Shown: positions 11,857 to 20,646 of the stretch, piece by piece
Position numbering within the stretch: the first letter of the stretch is position 1
How the letters are laid out: the number at the start of each line of letters is the position of its first letter
NCBI GenBank assembly: GCA_037355855.1
Contig: CM074765.1
Location: forward strand, 1,674,001 to 1,738,000
Reading direction: 5' to 3'
Origin: Pseudo-nitzschia pungens
Lineage: Eukaryota > Bacillariophyta > Bacillariophyceae > Bacillariales > Bacillariaceae
Length of the DNA stretch: 64,000 nucleotides
Made by a program: the position numbers and the translations under genes
Notes under the pieces: model-generated
Told to the model about the DNA's origin: nothing
Databases searched by the model: none
Seen by the model: the letters and a program-made list of their open reading frames with translations, nothing else

Positions 11857-14031
11857 ATGACACGTTCCAGCAGGCGAACCCTTGGTGACACGGAGGCGAC
11901 CAACCCAGAAATAAGGGGTGGTAGATGCAACAGAAGGATCCAACAGAAAATCTTGAGCGAGAGCACCTTGTGCAAACCGAGCCAATGTGTTCTGGGTTCG
12001 GTCACAACACTGACACAGAAACGAAAACGAACTGCAAAAGGAACCACAAGCTGTCCGATGACGGACGACGGCATAACATGCACGTCCTGTGGCAATTTTG
12101 CTTGCAGAAGATGTCTGCAACTACTGTTCAACCGAATGGACAAGGAGAAGACTACACTGCCCTCGGTGCTACAGCAGATGAAACAATCGCTACAAAACAA
12201 TATCGGGGTAGTATCCACTTGTCATGGATGTATCTACTATGCCCAAAAGGAGCAAGTGGTGAGGTCCCATCGGCACTTCATTGATGTTGCGAGTCACGCA
12301 GTTAGATTAAAGTATGATGGGTACCTTGTCCTACCAGAGTATGACTTGCTGATTGACACTCCTTTCAATTCAGAAAACATTGTTGACTGCCATGGATTGG
12401 GCAAGGAACCTGAACTGCCAGGAGTGAAACACTTTGTGGTGGGATATGAGCTTGCACGTCAGATAGCAGAATCAGGAATAACAGCAAAGAAGCTCACGGA
12501 CACGGTTAAAACAGAAGTTAAGAAAATTGAGTGCTCTGATATAGTGGATCCAAGCAGAACAAGAACTTACATCGTGCAACTGATCATAATTCACATGGAA
12601 AGAATCAAACAATCAAGAGTGTTCTTGTGTCGTGACCGGTTGAAGAAATGCCATGTGACACTTATTGTTGGATCATTCGGTTCCGAAAATGAACAAGAAG
12701 GGAAGCAGAAGTGCAACCTGTTGTTAGCAAGATTCTATCACGGAAGCCATCGACTCCAGATGACCCAGAATGACGTTCACTCGTTGTTTAAGAAAGTTGA
12801 GTCCATGACTGCAAATAACAACATAGAACAGATGAGAAGTGGTGGCAGCAGTGGTGTCTACAGAGGACCAACTAGAGCACTCTTCCAGATGCTCGACAAC
12901 CCAATTGTGACACCAAGGTCCGGACGGGGGGCATTTGTTGTTCCAGACCGGCACACAATTCATGTTTTTTACATAAACAGGCAAGGGAAGGCTGTTCACT
13001 TTGCGTATTGCAACCCCCAGTTTGGGGGGCAGATTGGGCCTATCACAGAGGATATGTTTTCTGATTATAAATTCTTTCAACCATTCACTGAGGCGAAGAT
13101 AGTGAGTGCCTTGCTGCTGAGACAATTAAGCAACATGGTCAGTGGTCTGAATGTGGTGCCACTTGCAGTGGACCGGGAGTTGAGAAACCACAGGAAAGCT
13201 ATAGCAATGGCAAGAAGGCAGGAGATCGGTGACATTTTGTATCAGTTTTCTTCCCTCAATTCGACGACCCTTGTCCAGCATCCAGTCGGCATTCATTATG
13301 ACTCATTTGGTAAACAGGATGGCGAGACTGTTTACAGTATAGAGAACAAGATCGGTTTTGCAACTAAGCACACCAATTCTTACACGAAATATGGCATGGG
13401 AAGGGGGGGTCGCGGTCCCGAAACATTTGTGTTCTGCTTGTTAGACTGGGGTAGAGAAAGAAGACGGAGACGAGCCGCACAAGTGAATCATGAACAGGCA
13501 GCCGCAGTGGAGGCTCAGAGACAAGCAGAGTGGCAAGCAGCGTTTGAGCGTTGGATGGCAGTGGACGCAAATCCAAATGCCACTCAGGAAGAGAGGGATG
13601 AGGCACGGGACGAGGCAATATTAACTCAAGCTGCGGTCTTGGCAGCTCAGGAAGAGACAGCCAATGCACAGGATGCTTTGGACCAAGCAAATGCTGCGAT
13701 CGCTGCAGCCAATGCTAATGCTGGAGGCAACGCTCCTCCTTCAGATGATGACGAGGATGCTGAGAATGATGATGATGATGATGATGCTGGAGGCAACGCT
13801 CCTCCTTCAGATGATGACGAGGATGCTGAGAATGATGATGATGATAATGCTGGTGAGGATGATGAATCTGAATCCTCTAATTCGGATTCGGATGCGGACA
13901 TGGATATTTCAGATTCGGGTTCAGAAGTTTCTTATGTTCATCCATATTTAATTGACTACGGTTCGGCTTCACTACCGTCAGAATCAGACACGGAGGAAGA
14001 GGAGGTTTCAGAGTTTTGGCGGAACGACTGA
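11857..14031 (+). CDS. Unrecognised 724-residue Cys-rich/acidic protein, transposon gene 3
   Basis: The first ATG after the minisatellite is at 11857 (MTRSSRRTLGDTE); the stop is TGA 14031. A Cys-rich N-terminal module (TLCKPSQC, then CPMTDDGITCTSCGNFACRRC, later STCHGC) could bind zinc in a RING- or PHD-like way. The middle, about 500 residues, looks like a single folded domain (for example FVVPDRHTIHVFYINRQGKAV). From about residue 540 there is an Ala/Glu-rich helical segment, then a direct duplication of AGGNAPPSDDDEDAEND and a long Asp/Glu/Ser tail. An acidic tail is common in chromatin or transcription proteins. No known enzyme motif is recognised. It is the only plus-strand gene of the element and is bracketed by related minisatellites. 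Confidence 0.65.
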   Translation: MTRSSRRTLGDTEATNPEIRGGRCNRRIQQKILSESTLCKPSQCVLGSVTTLTQKRKRTAKGTTSCPMTDDGITCTSCGNFACRRCLQLLFNRMDKEKTTLPSVLQQMKQSLQNNIGVVSTCHGCIYYAQKEQVVRSHRHFIDVASHAVRLKYDGYLVLPEYDLLIDTPFNSENIVDCHGLGKEPELPGVKHFVVGYELARQIAESGITAKKLTDTVKTEVKKIECSDIVDPSRTRTYIVQLIIIHMERIKQSRVFLCRDRLKKCHVTLIVGSFGSENEQEGKQKCNLLLARFYHGSHRLQMTQNDVHSLFKKVESMTANNNIEQMRSGGSSGVYRGPTRALFQMLDNPIVTPRSGRGAFVVPDRHTIHVFYINRQGKAVHFAYCNPQFGGQIGPITEDMFSDYKFFQPFTEAKIVSALLLRQLSNMVSGLNVVPLAVDRELRNHRKAIAMARRQEIGDILYQFSSLNSTTLVQHPVGIHYDSFGKQDGETVYSIENKIGFATKHTNSYTKYGMGRGGRGPETFVFCLLDWGRERRRRRAAQVNHEQAAAVEAQRQAEWQAAFERWMAVDANPNATQEERDEARDEAILTQAAVLAAQEETANAQDALDQANAAIAAANANAGGNAPPSDDDEDAENDDDDDDAGGNAPPSDDDEDAENDDDDNAGEDDESESSNSDSDADMDISDSGSEVSYVHPYLIDYGSASLPSESDTEEEEVSEFWRND

Positions 14032-14039
14032 TTCAAATA

Positions 14040-14820
14040 GAAGATCGAAGGATCGATCGATTTTGGTTTGTTCGAGAAAGAAGCGACGGATCGATTGATG
14101 TTCTTGAAAGGAGCGACGGATCGGTCGATCGATTGATTTTCGATTCTTAAGATCGATCGATTGAGTTTTGGTTGTTCCAGAAGGGAGCAACGGATCGATT
14201 GATTTTCGGTTGTTCCGAAAAGGAGCGACGGATTGATCGATTGATTTAATTTTCGGTTGTTCCAGAAAGGAGCGATGAATCGATCGACAGATCGATTGAG
14301 TTTTGGTTGTTCCAAAAGGGAGCGACGGATCGATTGATTTAATTTTCGGTTGTTCCAGAAAGTTCCAGAAAAGAGCGACGGATCGATTGATTTTCGGATG
14401 TTATGAAATGGAGCGACGGATCGATTGATTTTTGGATGTTATGAAATGGAGCGACGGATCGATTGATTTTCGGTTGTTCCAGAAAGGAGCGACAGATAGA
14501 TTTTCAGTTGTTCCGAAAAGGAGCGACGGATCGATCGATTTTGATACGGATCGGAATATGCGATGGATCGATTCGGAAATGGAACGATGCAATGAAGCGA
14601 CGGATCGATTCGGAGCGACGGATCGATCGATCGGTTGTTCCAGAAAAGAGCAAAGGATCGTTCGGTTGCTCGGTTCGTTCTGAAATGGAACGACGGATCG
14701 ATCGATTTTCGGATGTTATGAAATGGAGCAACGGATCGATTGATTTTCGGTTGTGCCAGAAGGGAGCGACGGATCGATCGATTTTGATACGGATCGGAAT
14801 ATGCGATGGATCGATTCGCA
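14040..14820 (+). repeat. GATCGATTGATTTTCGGTTG minisatellite downstream of gene 3
   Basis: About 20 degenerate units made of GATTTTCGGTTGTTCCAGAA and AGGAGCGACGGATCGATCGA. Includes a larger duplication: the block GATACGGATCGGAATATGCG occurs at about 14540 and 14787. Confidence 0.9.
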
Positions 14821-14879
14821 ACTGAGCAAATGATACAAAGATTTTTTATTGTTTAGTTACCTGCCTAGTGTAGAATGGT

Positions 14880-17800
14880 TCATTCAGCAATGCCGGTGTT
14901 GTCTGATTCCTCTCGTTGTACAGTACAAGCGGAGTAGAGGCTCTCGTAGGTAGTATATGTCATAGAATTATTCCTCTTTTCAAAGAATTCGAGCCATTGC
15001 AATCGATTGTGAACAACCAACCAACGACCATTGTTTACCGGTTCAGCATTCTCGTCCAGTTCAGGAACGACTGCCAGTTCGGAAAGAATAGTGTCAGTGT
15101 TAAATAAATATAAAGTATTGTCGAGATGGCCGCTTTTTACAAAGTGAGATGATGTAGACCTCGGATCCTCTCTAAACTTTCTGACAACCGCGTAGATGCC
15201 ATCTGAATCGACATTGTATCCATTCACAGCCGATGTGGGTTGTTTCAAATCTTTTACATGCAGAAAACACAGCATTTGACAGGGGATTTCAGTGTTGTCA
15301 TCAACTGCAAACATTGCCCAGTCAAACCATACACTGTTAACTTGGCCTGAATCAGACCTGTATGAGGGGTGACATCGGAACAGGTAGTTGACGCGATTCA
15401 CAGAATCCCATCTGTTGTGTTCGGTGAACCCAAATATGCTGGATGTGTCGTTGAGCAAAGGAAGGACAGAGTTGCAAACAAAATCTAGTACAATTGATGA
15501 ATGAAATGGTTTGTTGTAGTTCCGTTGTCTGATCCATCTCATCGAACTTTTGGTTCCATCCAGAAAAATGGTGAAACGGGCACCATACTGTGTAGGACGG
15601 GGGGAAATGACTTTAGGATCACCACCCACTTTCTTCAACTTGTAATGAGAGGTTGCGAGTCGAAGGAGAGATGCTTCTTCTTTCCGATGGGTTGTCTGAT
15701 GGACTAAGGTTGCGGCATTTTGTTGAGTATTTTTGGACGGTGCTTTTATTTCAGTCTTGTGGTGACTTTCACTGTATGCAGAATCGAAACCTAATGTTGG
15801 ACCCCAAAGACTGATGTACTTCGGAATGTGAAAGTAGAGGTGATTTTTGATAAGTTTTGTTCCCATTCCCTTCCTAAGGCAGGTGCCATTGATAGAGTTG
15901 AGGAAATGAATAATGGTTTTGGGAAGATTTTTGATGCACTTTGTGGTTGGACGGCCGTGTTTGAGAAATTCTTCCATAGAGATGATTTGTTCGATAACAT
16001 CAATGTGCTTCTTCACAAATGAGTTGTCCCTCAAAATTGCAATGCCGGATTCAGAAACCAATGTTAGAAGAATCGAAATCAGCATACCACTGTAATCGTG
16101 CCCCTCTTTTTTAGTGACAGATAGAAGATTGGAGCTGAATTTAGTTCTGGGAAAGTCACGATCCGACTGCCTTGAGAGAAGGGCTCCATATTTTTGAGAG
16201 ACATGCCCAATTGTATTTACTGTGGAAACACCGGTCTTTAGGTGATCAGCATACGGGCATGGTATTGAACCCTTCATCAGTTGCTCCAGGGATTCTACCT
16301 CTCGTTTGGCACACCCGAGCTGGTGCATGTGGAGGCATTCACCGGGCGTGGCTAGGTGGATGTTGTTTACATTGGTACCAAAGTTGAGACTGTGGAATGC
16401 ATTTCTGATTTGGTGGTGAGAAATATTGTTGAAATATTCCTTGGTGGTGGTGGCATCTGAGTCTGGAAATGTATGAAAATGTGATGGGACCCAAAGAGAG
16501 GCTGTTTGTTGTGCTGATGGTCTGTTTATGTCCTTGGTGGAACAGTTACAGTGTTGGCAGAGCTTTTGTACACCACCCGACCGTGATCCATATTTGCCAC
16601 ATAATTTATCATGCAGTTCTGTGTCACCGATGACATAGGCTATTGCAAATTTCATTTTGACTTGCCACAATTGGCCGGCATAAGGGAGAAAATTCCATTG
16701 GATGCCTTCATGGGTGGACTCGCATGCTTCTTTGAAAGATCGGAGCGCCACTTCTAGGGCATTATGGAGGTTTTGGATTGATTCTTTTGGAGATGGTTTT
16801 CTTGAATGGTGGATGCTCTCCAAATCTGAGTCAGGATGAAAATAGATTGTTGTCCATGCTTCCGGCCTTTTCCTGGTTTCAATGTTGAATATGCCTAGGG
16901 TCATGTTGAGTGGAGTCAGTGATAGTCTTCCATGCGCATCCAAGCTAATTCCATCCATGTAAAAAATGATGGGAACAAGGATTTCAGAATTTTCTTCTAT
17001 GCAGAGGGATCTCCAGGAATCCGACCACCATGATCCGTGGTGCAACTCAGTGATGGGACAAGAATCAGTTCGAACCGGGAAATGCTCTGGTGACAAGGGG
17101 GTATTGCTGTTGGGGAATGACAAATTTTCTTCCATCATTAAATCTGGGTTCGACAGCAGGGAATACAAAGCATCCAGAAAAGAGCGGACGTAGATTTGGG
17201 TGGGTTTGTTGTCGGGAAGCCAATTCACAATTTTGGGCTCAAATTTTGGTTCCGACGCTATGCCAAGATTTTTTTTAATTTCTTGGAAAATGGCGTCACG
17301 TTTTCTTGTTGGTGTAATATTGAAATCGAAACCGGGAAGATTGTTGCTGTCTTTTGCCCAATTGAAAATGGTTTGATAAGTGGAAAGAGGTAGCTTGTGC
17401 TGCGATATAATGTTGAGGAGGTTGATTTCAGCAATAAGTTCCGGACGGGGTGGGAACAGAGTGCGATTCCGGAATGTTTCCTCTCTTTCGTTTATGGAAA
17501 TGGTGGTGCTTTTCATGATTTCGGAATCAGATATTTCGGTGTCAGAACTGGCATCAAAATTGTCAGGTGCATCAACATCGGAATCGATTGCATTCATTTG
17601 TTCCTCATTTTCAGCCATATGCGATTCGATTGCCTGTCTGTCCATGGGTGGGATGAGTACATTGGCGATCACTTGAGGATTGAGTGAGGTATGGATAGAA
17701 GTTGTTGCGGCGGTGTTCGTTTTGGCAAGGGAGGGGGGGATTTGTGGTCCATTCTGTGTCATTGTCAGTCCATACTGTGATGGTGTGTGTCGGACCAAAG

Positions 17801-18074
17801 GGAGGGTGACTTCGGCTTTCGCAGAAGAAATAAAATCCATAAGATCGTTCTTAACATAATAAGTTCGGCAATCACTGTTGGAATAGAGATGCCTGGAGAG
17901 GCCTTGAGATACGTATCGGTAGGTGTGAAAGTGGCTCGATTCTTGTTTGTATCCCTTGAAGGATTGCTGTGATTTTCTTCTTCTTCCAGAGGCAATGCAG
18001 TTGCGACAATGGAATGTCTTGGGTATTCTGGGCTCATTGGCAAAGTGCCTTGGGTCCGAGGAAGCTTTCGGCAT
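14880..18074 (-). CDS. Putative Plavaka/CACTA-like transposase, transposon gene 4
   Basis: A 1064-residue protein starting at ATG 18074 (MPKASSDPRHF). The N-terminus has a Cys/His module (FHCRNC, then GLSRHLYSNSDC) typical of the DNA-binding zinc fingers that begin many large DDE transposases. The core contains IIFYMDGISLDAHGRLSL followed by TLGIFNIETRKRPEAW, then IGDTELHDKLCGKYGS and LCQHCNC. This order resembles Plavaka/CACTA-type (CMC) transposases, where the first Asp of the catalytic triad lies in the FYMDG stretch. The C-terminal part, with FTIFLDGTKSSMRWIRQ, is less clear. It lies closest to the right TIR and is intact. Assignment is from motif memory, not alignment; the catalytic Asp/Glu set is not proven. 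Confidence 0.55.
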   Translation of the reverse strand: MPKASSDPRHFANEPRIPKTFHCRNCIASGRRRKSQQSFKGYKQESSHFHTYRYVSQGLSRHLYSNSDCRTYYVKNDLMDFISSAKAEVTLPLVRHTPSQYGLTMTQNGPQIPPSLAKTNTAATTSIHTSLNPQVIANVLIPPMDRQAIESHMAENEEQMNAIDSDVDAPDNFDASSDTEISDSEIMKSTTISINEREETFRNRTLFPPRPELIAEINLLNIISQHKLPLSTYQTIFNWAKDSNNLPGFDFNITPTRKRDAIFQEIKKNLGIASEPKFEPKIVNWLPDNKPTQIYVRSFLDALYSLLSNPDLMMEENLSFPNSNTPLSPEHFPVRTDSCPITELHHGSWWSDSWRSLCIEENSEILVPIIFYMDGISLDAHGRLSLTPLNMTLGIFNIETRKRPEAWTTIYFHPDSDLESIHHSRKPSPKESIQNLHNALEVALRSFKEACESTHEGIQWNFLPYAGQLWQVKMKFAIAYVIGDTELHDKLCGKYGSRSGGVQKLCQHCNCSTKDINRPSAQQTASLWVPSHFHTFPDSDATTTKEYFNNISHHQIRNAFHSLNFGTNVNNIHLATPGECLHMHQLGCAKREVESLEQLMKGSIPCPYADHLKTGVSTVNTIGHVSQKYGALLSRQSDRDFPRTKFSSNLLSVTKKEGHDYSGMLISILLTLVSESGIAILRDNSFVKKHIDVIEQIISMEEFLKHGRPTTKCIKNLPKTIIHFLNSINGTCLRKGMGTKLIKNHLYFHIPKYISLWGPTLGFDSAYSESHHKTEIKAPSKNTQQNAATLVHQTTHRKEEASLLRLATSHYKLKKVGGDPKVISPRPTQYGARFTIFLDGTKSSMRWIRQRNYNKPFHSSIVLDFVCNSVLPLLNDTSSIFGFTEHNRWDSVNRVNYLFRCHPSYRSDSGQVNSVWFDWAMFAVDDNTEIPCQMLCFLHVKDLKQPTSAVNGYNVDSDGIYAVVRKFREDPRSTSSHFVKSGHLDNTLYLFNTDTILSELAVVPELDENAEPVNNGRWLVVHNRLQWLEFFEKRNNSMTYTTYESLYSACTVQREESDNTGIAE

Positions 18075-18415
18075 GGTGGTGTGTGTTTTTGTGATGGTGC
18101 GATGTCCCGGTATGTGATGTGACACCACTGAAAAAAAAAGTTCACAAAGGTGCGTGACGAAACACTTTGGTGTGATTGAAGTAAATTGGATTAAAAATTA
18201 TTTGTTGTGTTGAGTCAAGTGTGTCAAATGTGTAAAAATGGAATGAAAATGTGAAGAGGGACTGAATGTCAGGGTCTAGAACAGAACATTTCCGTCGAAA
18301 CGTTGGGGGAGTTGAGAAAAGGGAGAAATGTGGTTGAGAATAATGGAAAAAAGTGGAGAATAATGGAAAAAAGGTTGTGAAATAAAAAATTGGGGTCGAA
18401 TTTTTTTTAGACAAG

Positions 18416-18463
18416 TCGCGATTGGGTCGCGATCCGGTCGCGATTGGTCGCGATGGGTCGCGA
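18416..18463 (+). promoter_or_regulatory. Five helically phased TCGCGA motifs at the right end
   Basis: TCGCGA starts at 18416, 18427, 18438, 18448 and 18458 (steps 11, 11, 10, 10), and the last copy lies inside the TIR. Spacing of one DNA turn suggests cooperative binding on one face of the helix, most likely by the element's own zinc-finger protein. The binding role is inferred. Confidence 0.7.
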
Positions 18464-18478
18464 ACCAGTTTTCGGACG
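18455..18478 (-). repeat. Right terminal inverted repeat (24 bp)
   Basis: Reverse complement of 4039-4062 without mismatch, followed by TA at 18479-18480. Confidence 0.95.
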
Positions 18479-18870
18479 TATCTCGCTCCCTTCTACACCC
18501 CCAATCACAATGCCAGGACCTACACATACTAACCAAGACATGCTCTCTTCATTGATGCTATCTGTTTAGCTGCTCACTGCTCTCCTTTTATTGCTTTGGT
18601 GCCTATTCACCACTCGCCGACGATCGAGCAGCAGCAGCAGCACCAACACCTACACATAATTTCTACAGCACTTCCAGTACAGATTCTACAGCAATTTGGA
18701 AATAATTTTCATTGTTTTTTTGCTACGATTTGTTTCCAAGCTTGCTTCAATCTGTTTCTAAGCTCCCCCAAAGGCCCTTAGGTATATCTTACTATACTTA
18801 ATGTTCTCCACTGTTCCCAAGCTGCTTAAGTGATTATCACTTAACGTTCTACATTCTTCAAGGTTCCTTG
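18479..18870 (+). mobile_element. LINE-3 copy, segment 2
   Basis: Continues the LINE 5' region interrupted at 4038: TATCTCGCTCCCTTCTACAC onward, matching LINE-2 from 33107. It includes the hairpin motif TTAAGTGATTATCACTTAA at about 18827-18846. It ends with CCTTG (18866-18870), the target copy of LTR element A, and resumes at 35093. Confidence 0.85.
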
Positions 18871-19208
18871 TGTAACATGCTACCGTATGTTACTCTACGA
18901 GGGCTCTAAATGATTATTGAATCACGCATGTATTCCAATATATACGGCATTCATGTATGTATGTTCAGTATATACACACATACAACGGAAACCGATTGGA
19001 TATTCAAGTATCAAGATAAAATATCAAGAGTCTTATGACTCGCTGATAATCTTCGCTCATTCATCCATACTCTCAAGAAATCATTCCCATCTCGTAAAGT
19101 ATTCAACCATTCTCTTTTGTAACACAATTATATAATTTTATTAACCTTTCATCATTAAAATACCTCTATCGCGTACCACTCCATCTAATTCTACCCTAGA
19201 GTGTTACA
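18871..19208 (+). repeat. 5' LTR of element A
   Basis: 338 bp, TGTAACATGC...GAGTGTTACA. The termini TGTAACA/TGTTACA are a perfect 7-bp inverted repeat. Confidence 0.92.
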
Positions 19209-19258
19209 CAGTAATTACTGTCCGCTTGAAAGTAGAACAGAACCAATTCAGTACTGAA
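19209..19258 (+). promoter_or_regulatory. Palindromic leader in place of a tRNA primer site
   Basis: CAGTAATTACTG (19209-19220) is a perfect palindrome abutting the LTR. A second palindrome, TTCAGTACTGAA, lies at 19247-19258. Both recur at the same place in elements B, C and D. Confidence 0.75.
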
Positions 19259-19560
19259 TCCAAAACAACCTTTATCCTAAACAACAGGGATACATCGATA
19301 CCCTGACAAGCAAAATCCTACAATTGAAACAAGATAGAAGCAACCGAATCGAAATCTACAACGATCGAACACCGGATCGATCGAACACCGAATCAATCAA
19401 ACGCCCCAAAAAGAAACAACGGCAATTTCCGAAACGATCGATCGCAATCTCCGAAAGAACCGATCGAAGCAAGAACTACAAAATGCCGATACGAATCGAT
19501 ACTTACGAAACAATCGATACTTACGAAACAATCAATACGATCGAACGCTACGAATCAACA

Positions 19561-20646
19561 ATGGCGGGACTATACAGAGATCCTCCAATCCCTTACAAGA
19601 GAGCCTTTGACAGCTCCAATCTCAAGCTTGTTACGCTAACAGTTTACAACGCTGAAGACCAAGAAGACAGTGTCAAGGTCCCTCTATTCACAAACGTCAA
19701 TTTAGAAGAACTCCTGCATACAGAAGAAGCCTTCCAAAACGCAGCCGACGATCTTGATCTATCAGTTAACAAATATATCAAATACTTTGGGCGATGCCTT
19801 TGTGTCAACGCTCAAACCAAATGGAGAGCCTTAACAAGAAGCCAACGTGATTATCCAACTACAAGAAATGGATACACGCGAGCAGTTTCATCCTTCATCA
19901 AAGAATATTGCAGCGCTGAAGATGCCAAGGATATTATGCATACTTACCTCCGAAGCGCCGAATGCAAGAAATCCAGCAACACTTCATGCAAAGACCATGT
20001 AAACCGAATGGAACAGCTCTTCAAATACACTGCAAAACTACAAGGCTTTGCAGCTGATTTAAACCAACTACAACAGATGACTATCCTGCTCCACAGCTTT
20101 CCAAATGAATGGATTGAAGACTACTGCAGAATCCACAGAGGAGTTCGACCACAAACAACTGTTCAATTCATAGTGGACCACATGAGCTCCTTAGAGCGCC
20201 AAGCCAAAAGAGCGCACCAGTCTCCCAGTGACAATCCATACGATTCCGATATCAACAGCGTGAGCAATCAGTCATACGATTCAAACGCCGACAACAATTC
20301 AGACGCTGAAAACAACAGCTCTAATTCGGACAGTGACACCGATGCTGAGTCCCAAGAAGAAAGCAACAGCACTAATCATACCAGCAAACGCAAGTACAAC
20401 AACCCTTGCAGAATCCCTGGACACGACCACGATTGGTCCGATTGTCCAAAGAATCGATTCAAACAAAATAAGAGCAAAAGCGGCAACAACAGCACTGCTT
20501 CGGCTCCTAGCAATGAAAATGGCAGCACTGCTGCTTCCAATGAAGCCTTCCAAGCTTACATCAAGCAAGCAATGGCTTCCTATTGCATGGAACATGGCGG
20601 ACGTGTCGAAAGAAACTTCGATGGCAGTCCTACTTGGCAACCATAG
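19561..20646 (+). CDS. Gag-like protein of element A
   Basis: 361 residues from ATG 19561 (MAGLYRDPPIPYK). This start is chosen because B, C and D begin with the same MAG(L/I)YRDPP motif; the longer upstream frame lacks conservation. The helical N-terminal two thirds match the gags of B, C, D and F (for example NRMEQLFKYTAKL, IVDHMSSLER). An acidic, Ser/Asp/Asn-rich linker follows. The nucleic-acid-binding knuckle PCRIPGHDHDWSDCPKN has the form C-X4-H-X-H-X4-C rather than the usual CCHC. The frame is intact. Function inferred: capsid-like packaging of element RNA. No protease or RT follows, so it would need enzymes from a relative such as B or C. Confidence 0.85.
   Translation: MAGLYRDPPIPYKRAFDSSNLKLVTLTVYNAEDQEDSVKVPLFTNVNLEELLHTEEAFQNAADDLDLSVNKYIKYFGRCLCVNAQTKWRALTRSQRDYPTTRNGYTRAVSSFIKEYCSAEDAKDIMHTYLRSAECKKSSNTSCKDHVNRMEQLFKYTAKLQGFAADLNQLQQMTILLHSFPNEWIEDYCRIHRGVRPQTTVQFIVDHMSSLERQAKRAHQSPSDNPYDSDINSVSNQSYDSNADNNSDAENNSSNSDSDTDAESQEESNSTNHTSKRKYNNPCRIPGHDHDWSDCPKNRFKQNKSKSGNNSTASAPSNENGSTAASNEAFQAYIKQAMASYCMEHGGRVERNFDGSPTWQP

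Larger units (their letters stand above)
4039..18478. mobile_element. 14.4-kb multi-gene TIR DNA transposon (TA target duplication)
   Basis: A complete element of 14,440 bp. Its ends are perfect 24-bp inverted repeats, both flanked by TA (4037-4038 and 18479-18480). Comparison with the uninterrupted paralogous site in LINE-2 (33101-33118) shows a single TA there, giving direct evidence for insertion with a 2-bp duplication. It carries four large genes (4654-6248 minus, 7921-9288 minus, 11857-14031 plus, 14880-18074 minus) separated by dense minisatellites, and TCGCGA motifs clustered near both ends. The 1064-residue protein is the best transposase candidate. I cannot assign the element to a named superfamily with certainty; a 2-bp TSD is compatible with CACTA-like (CMC) elements and also with other TA-targeting groups. 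Confidence 0.9.

Noticed and set aside
4039..18478. Giant-virus or Polinton-type origin for the 14.4-kb element
   Set aside because: No DNA polymerase, packaging ATPase, capsid or protease signature is visible, and the 2-bp TSD does not fit Polintons (6 bp).
18917..19135. 72-codon frame repeated at 32730-32948
   Set aside because: It lies entirely inside the two LTRs of element A; duplicated because the LTRs are, not because it is a gene.
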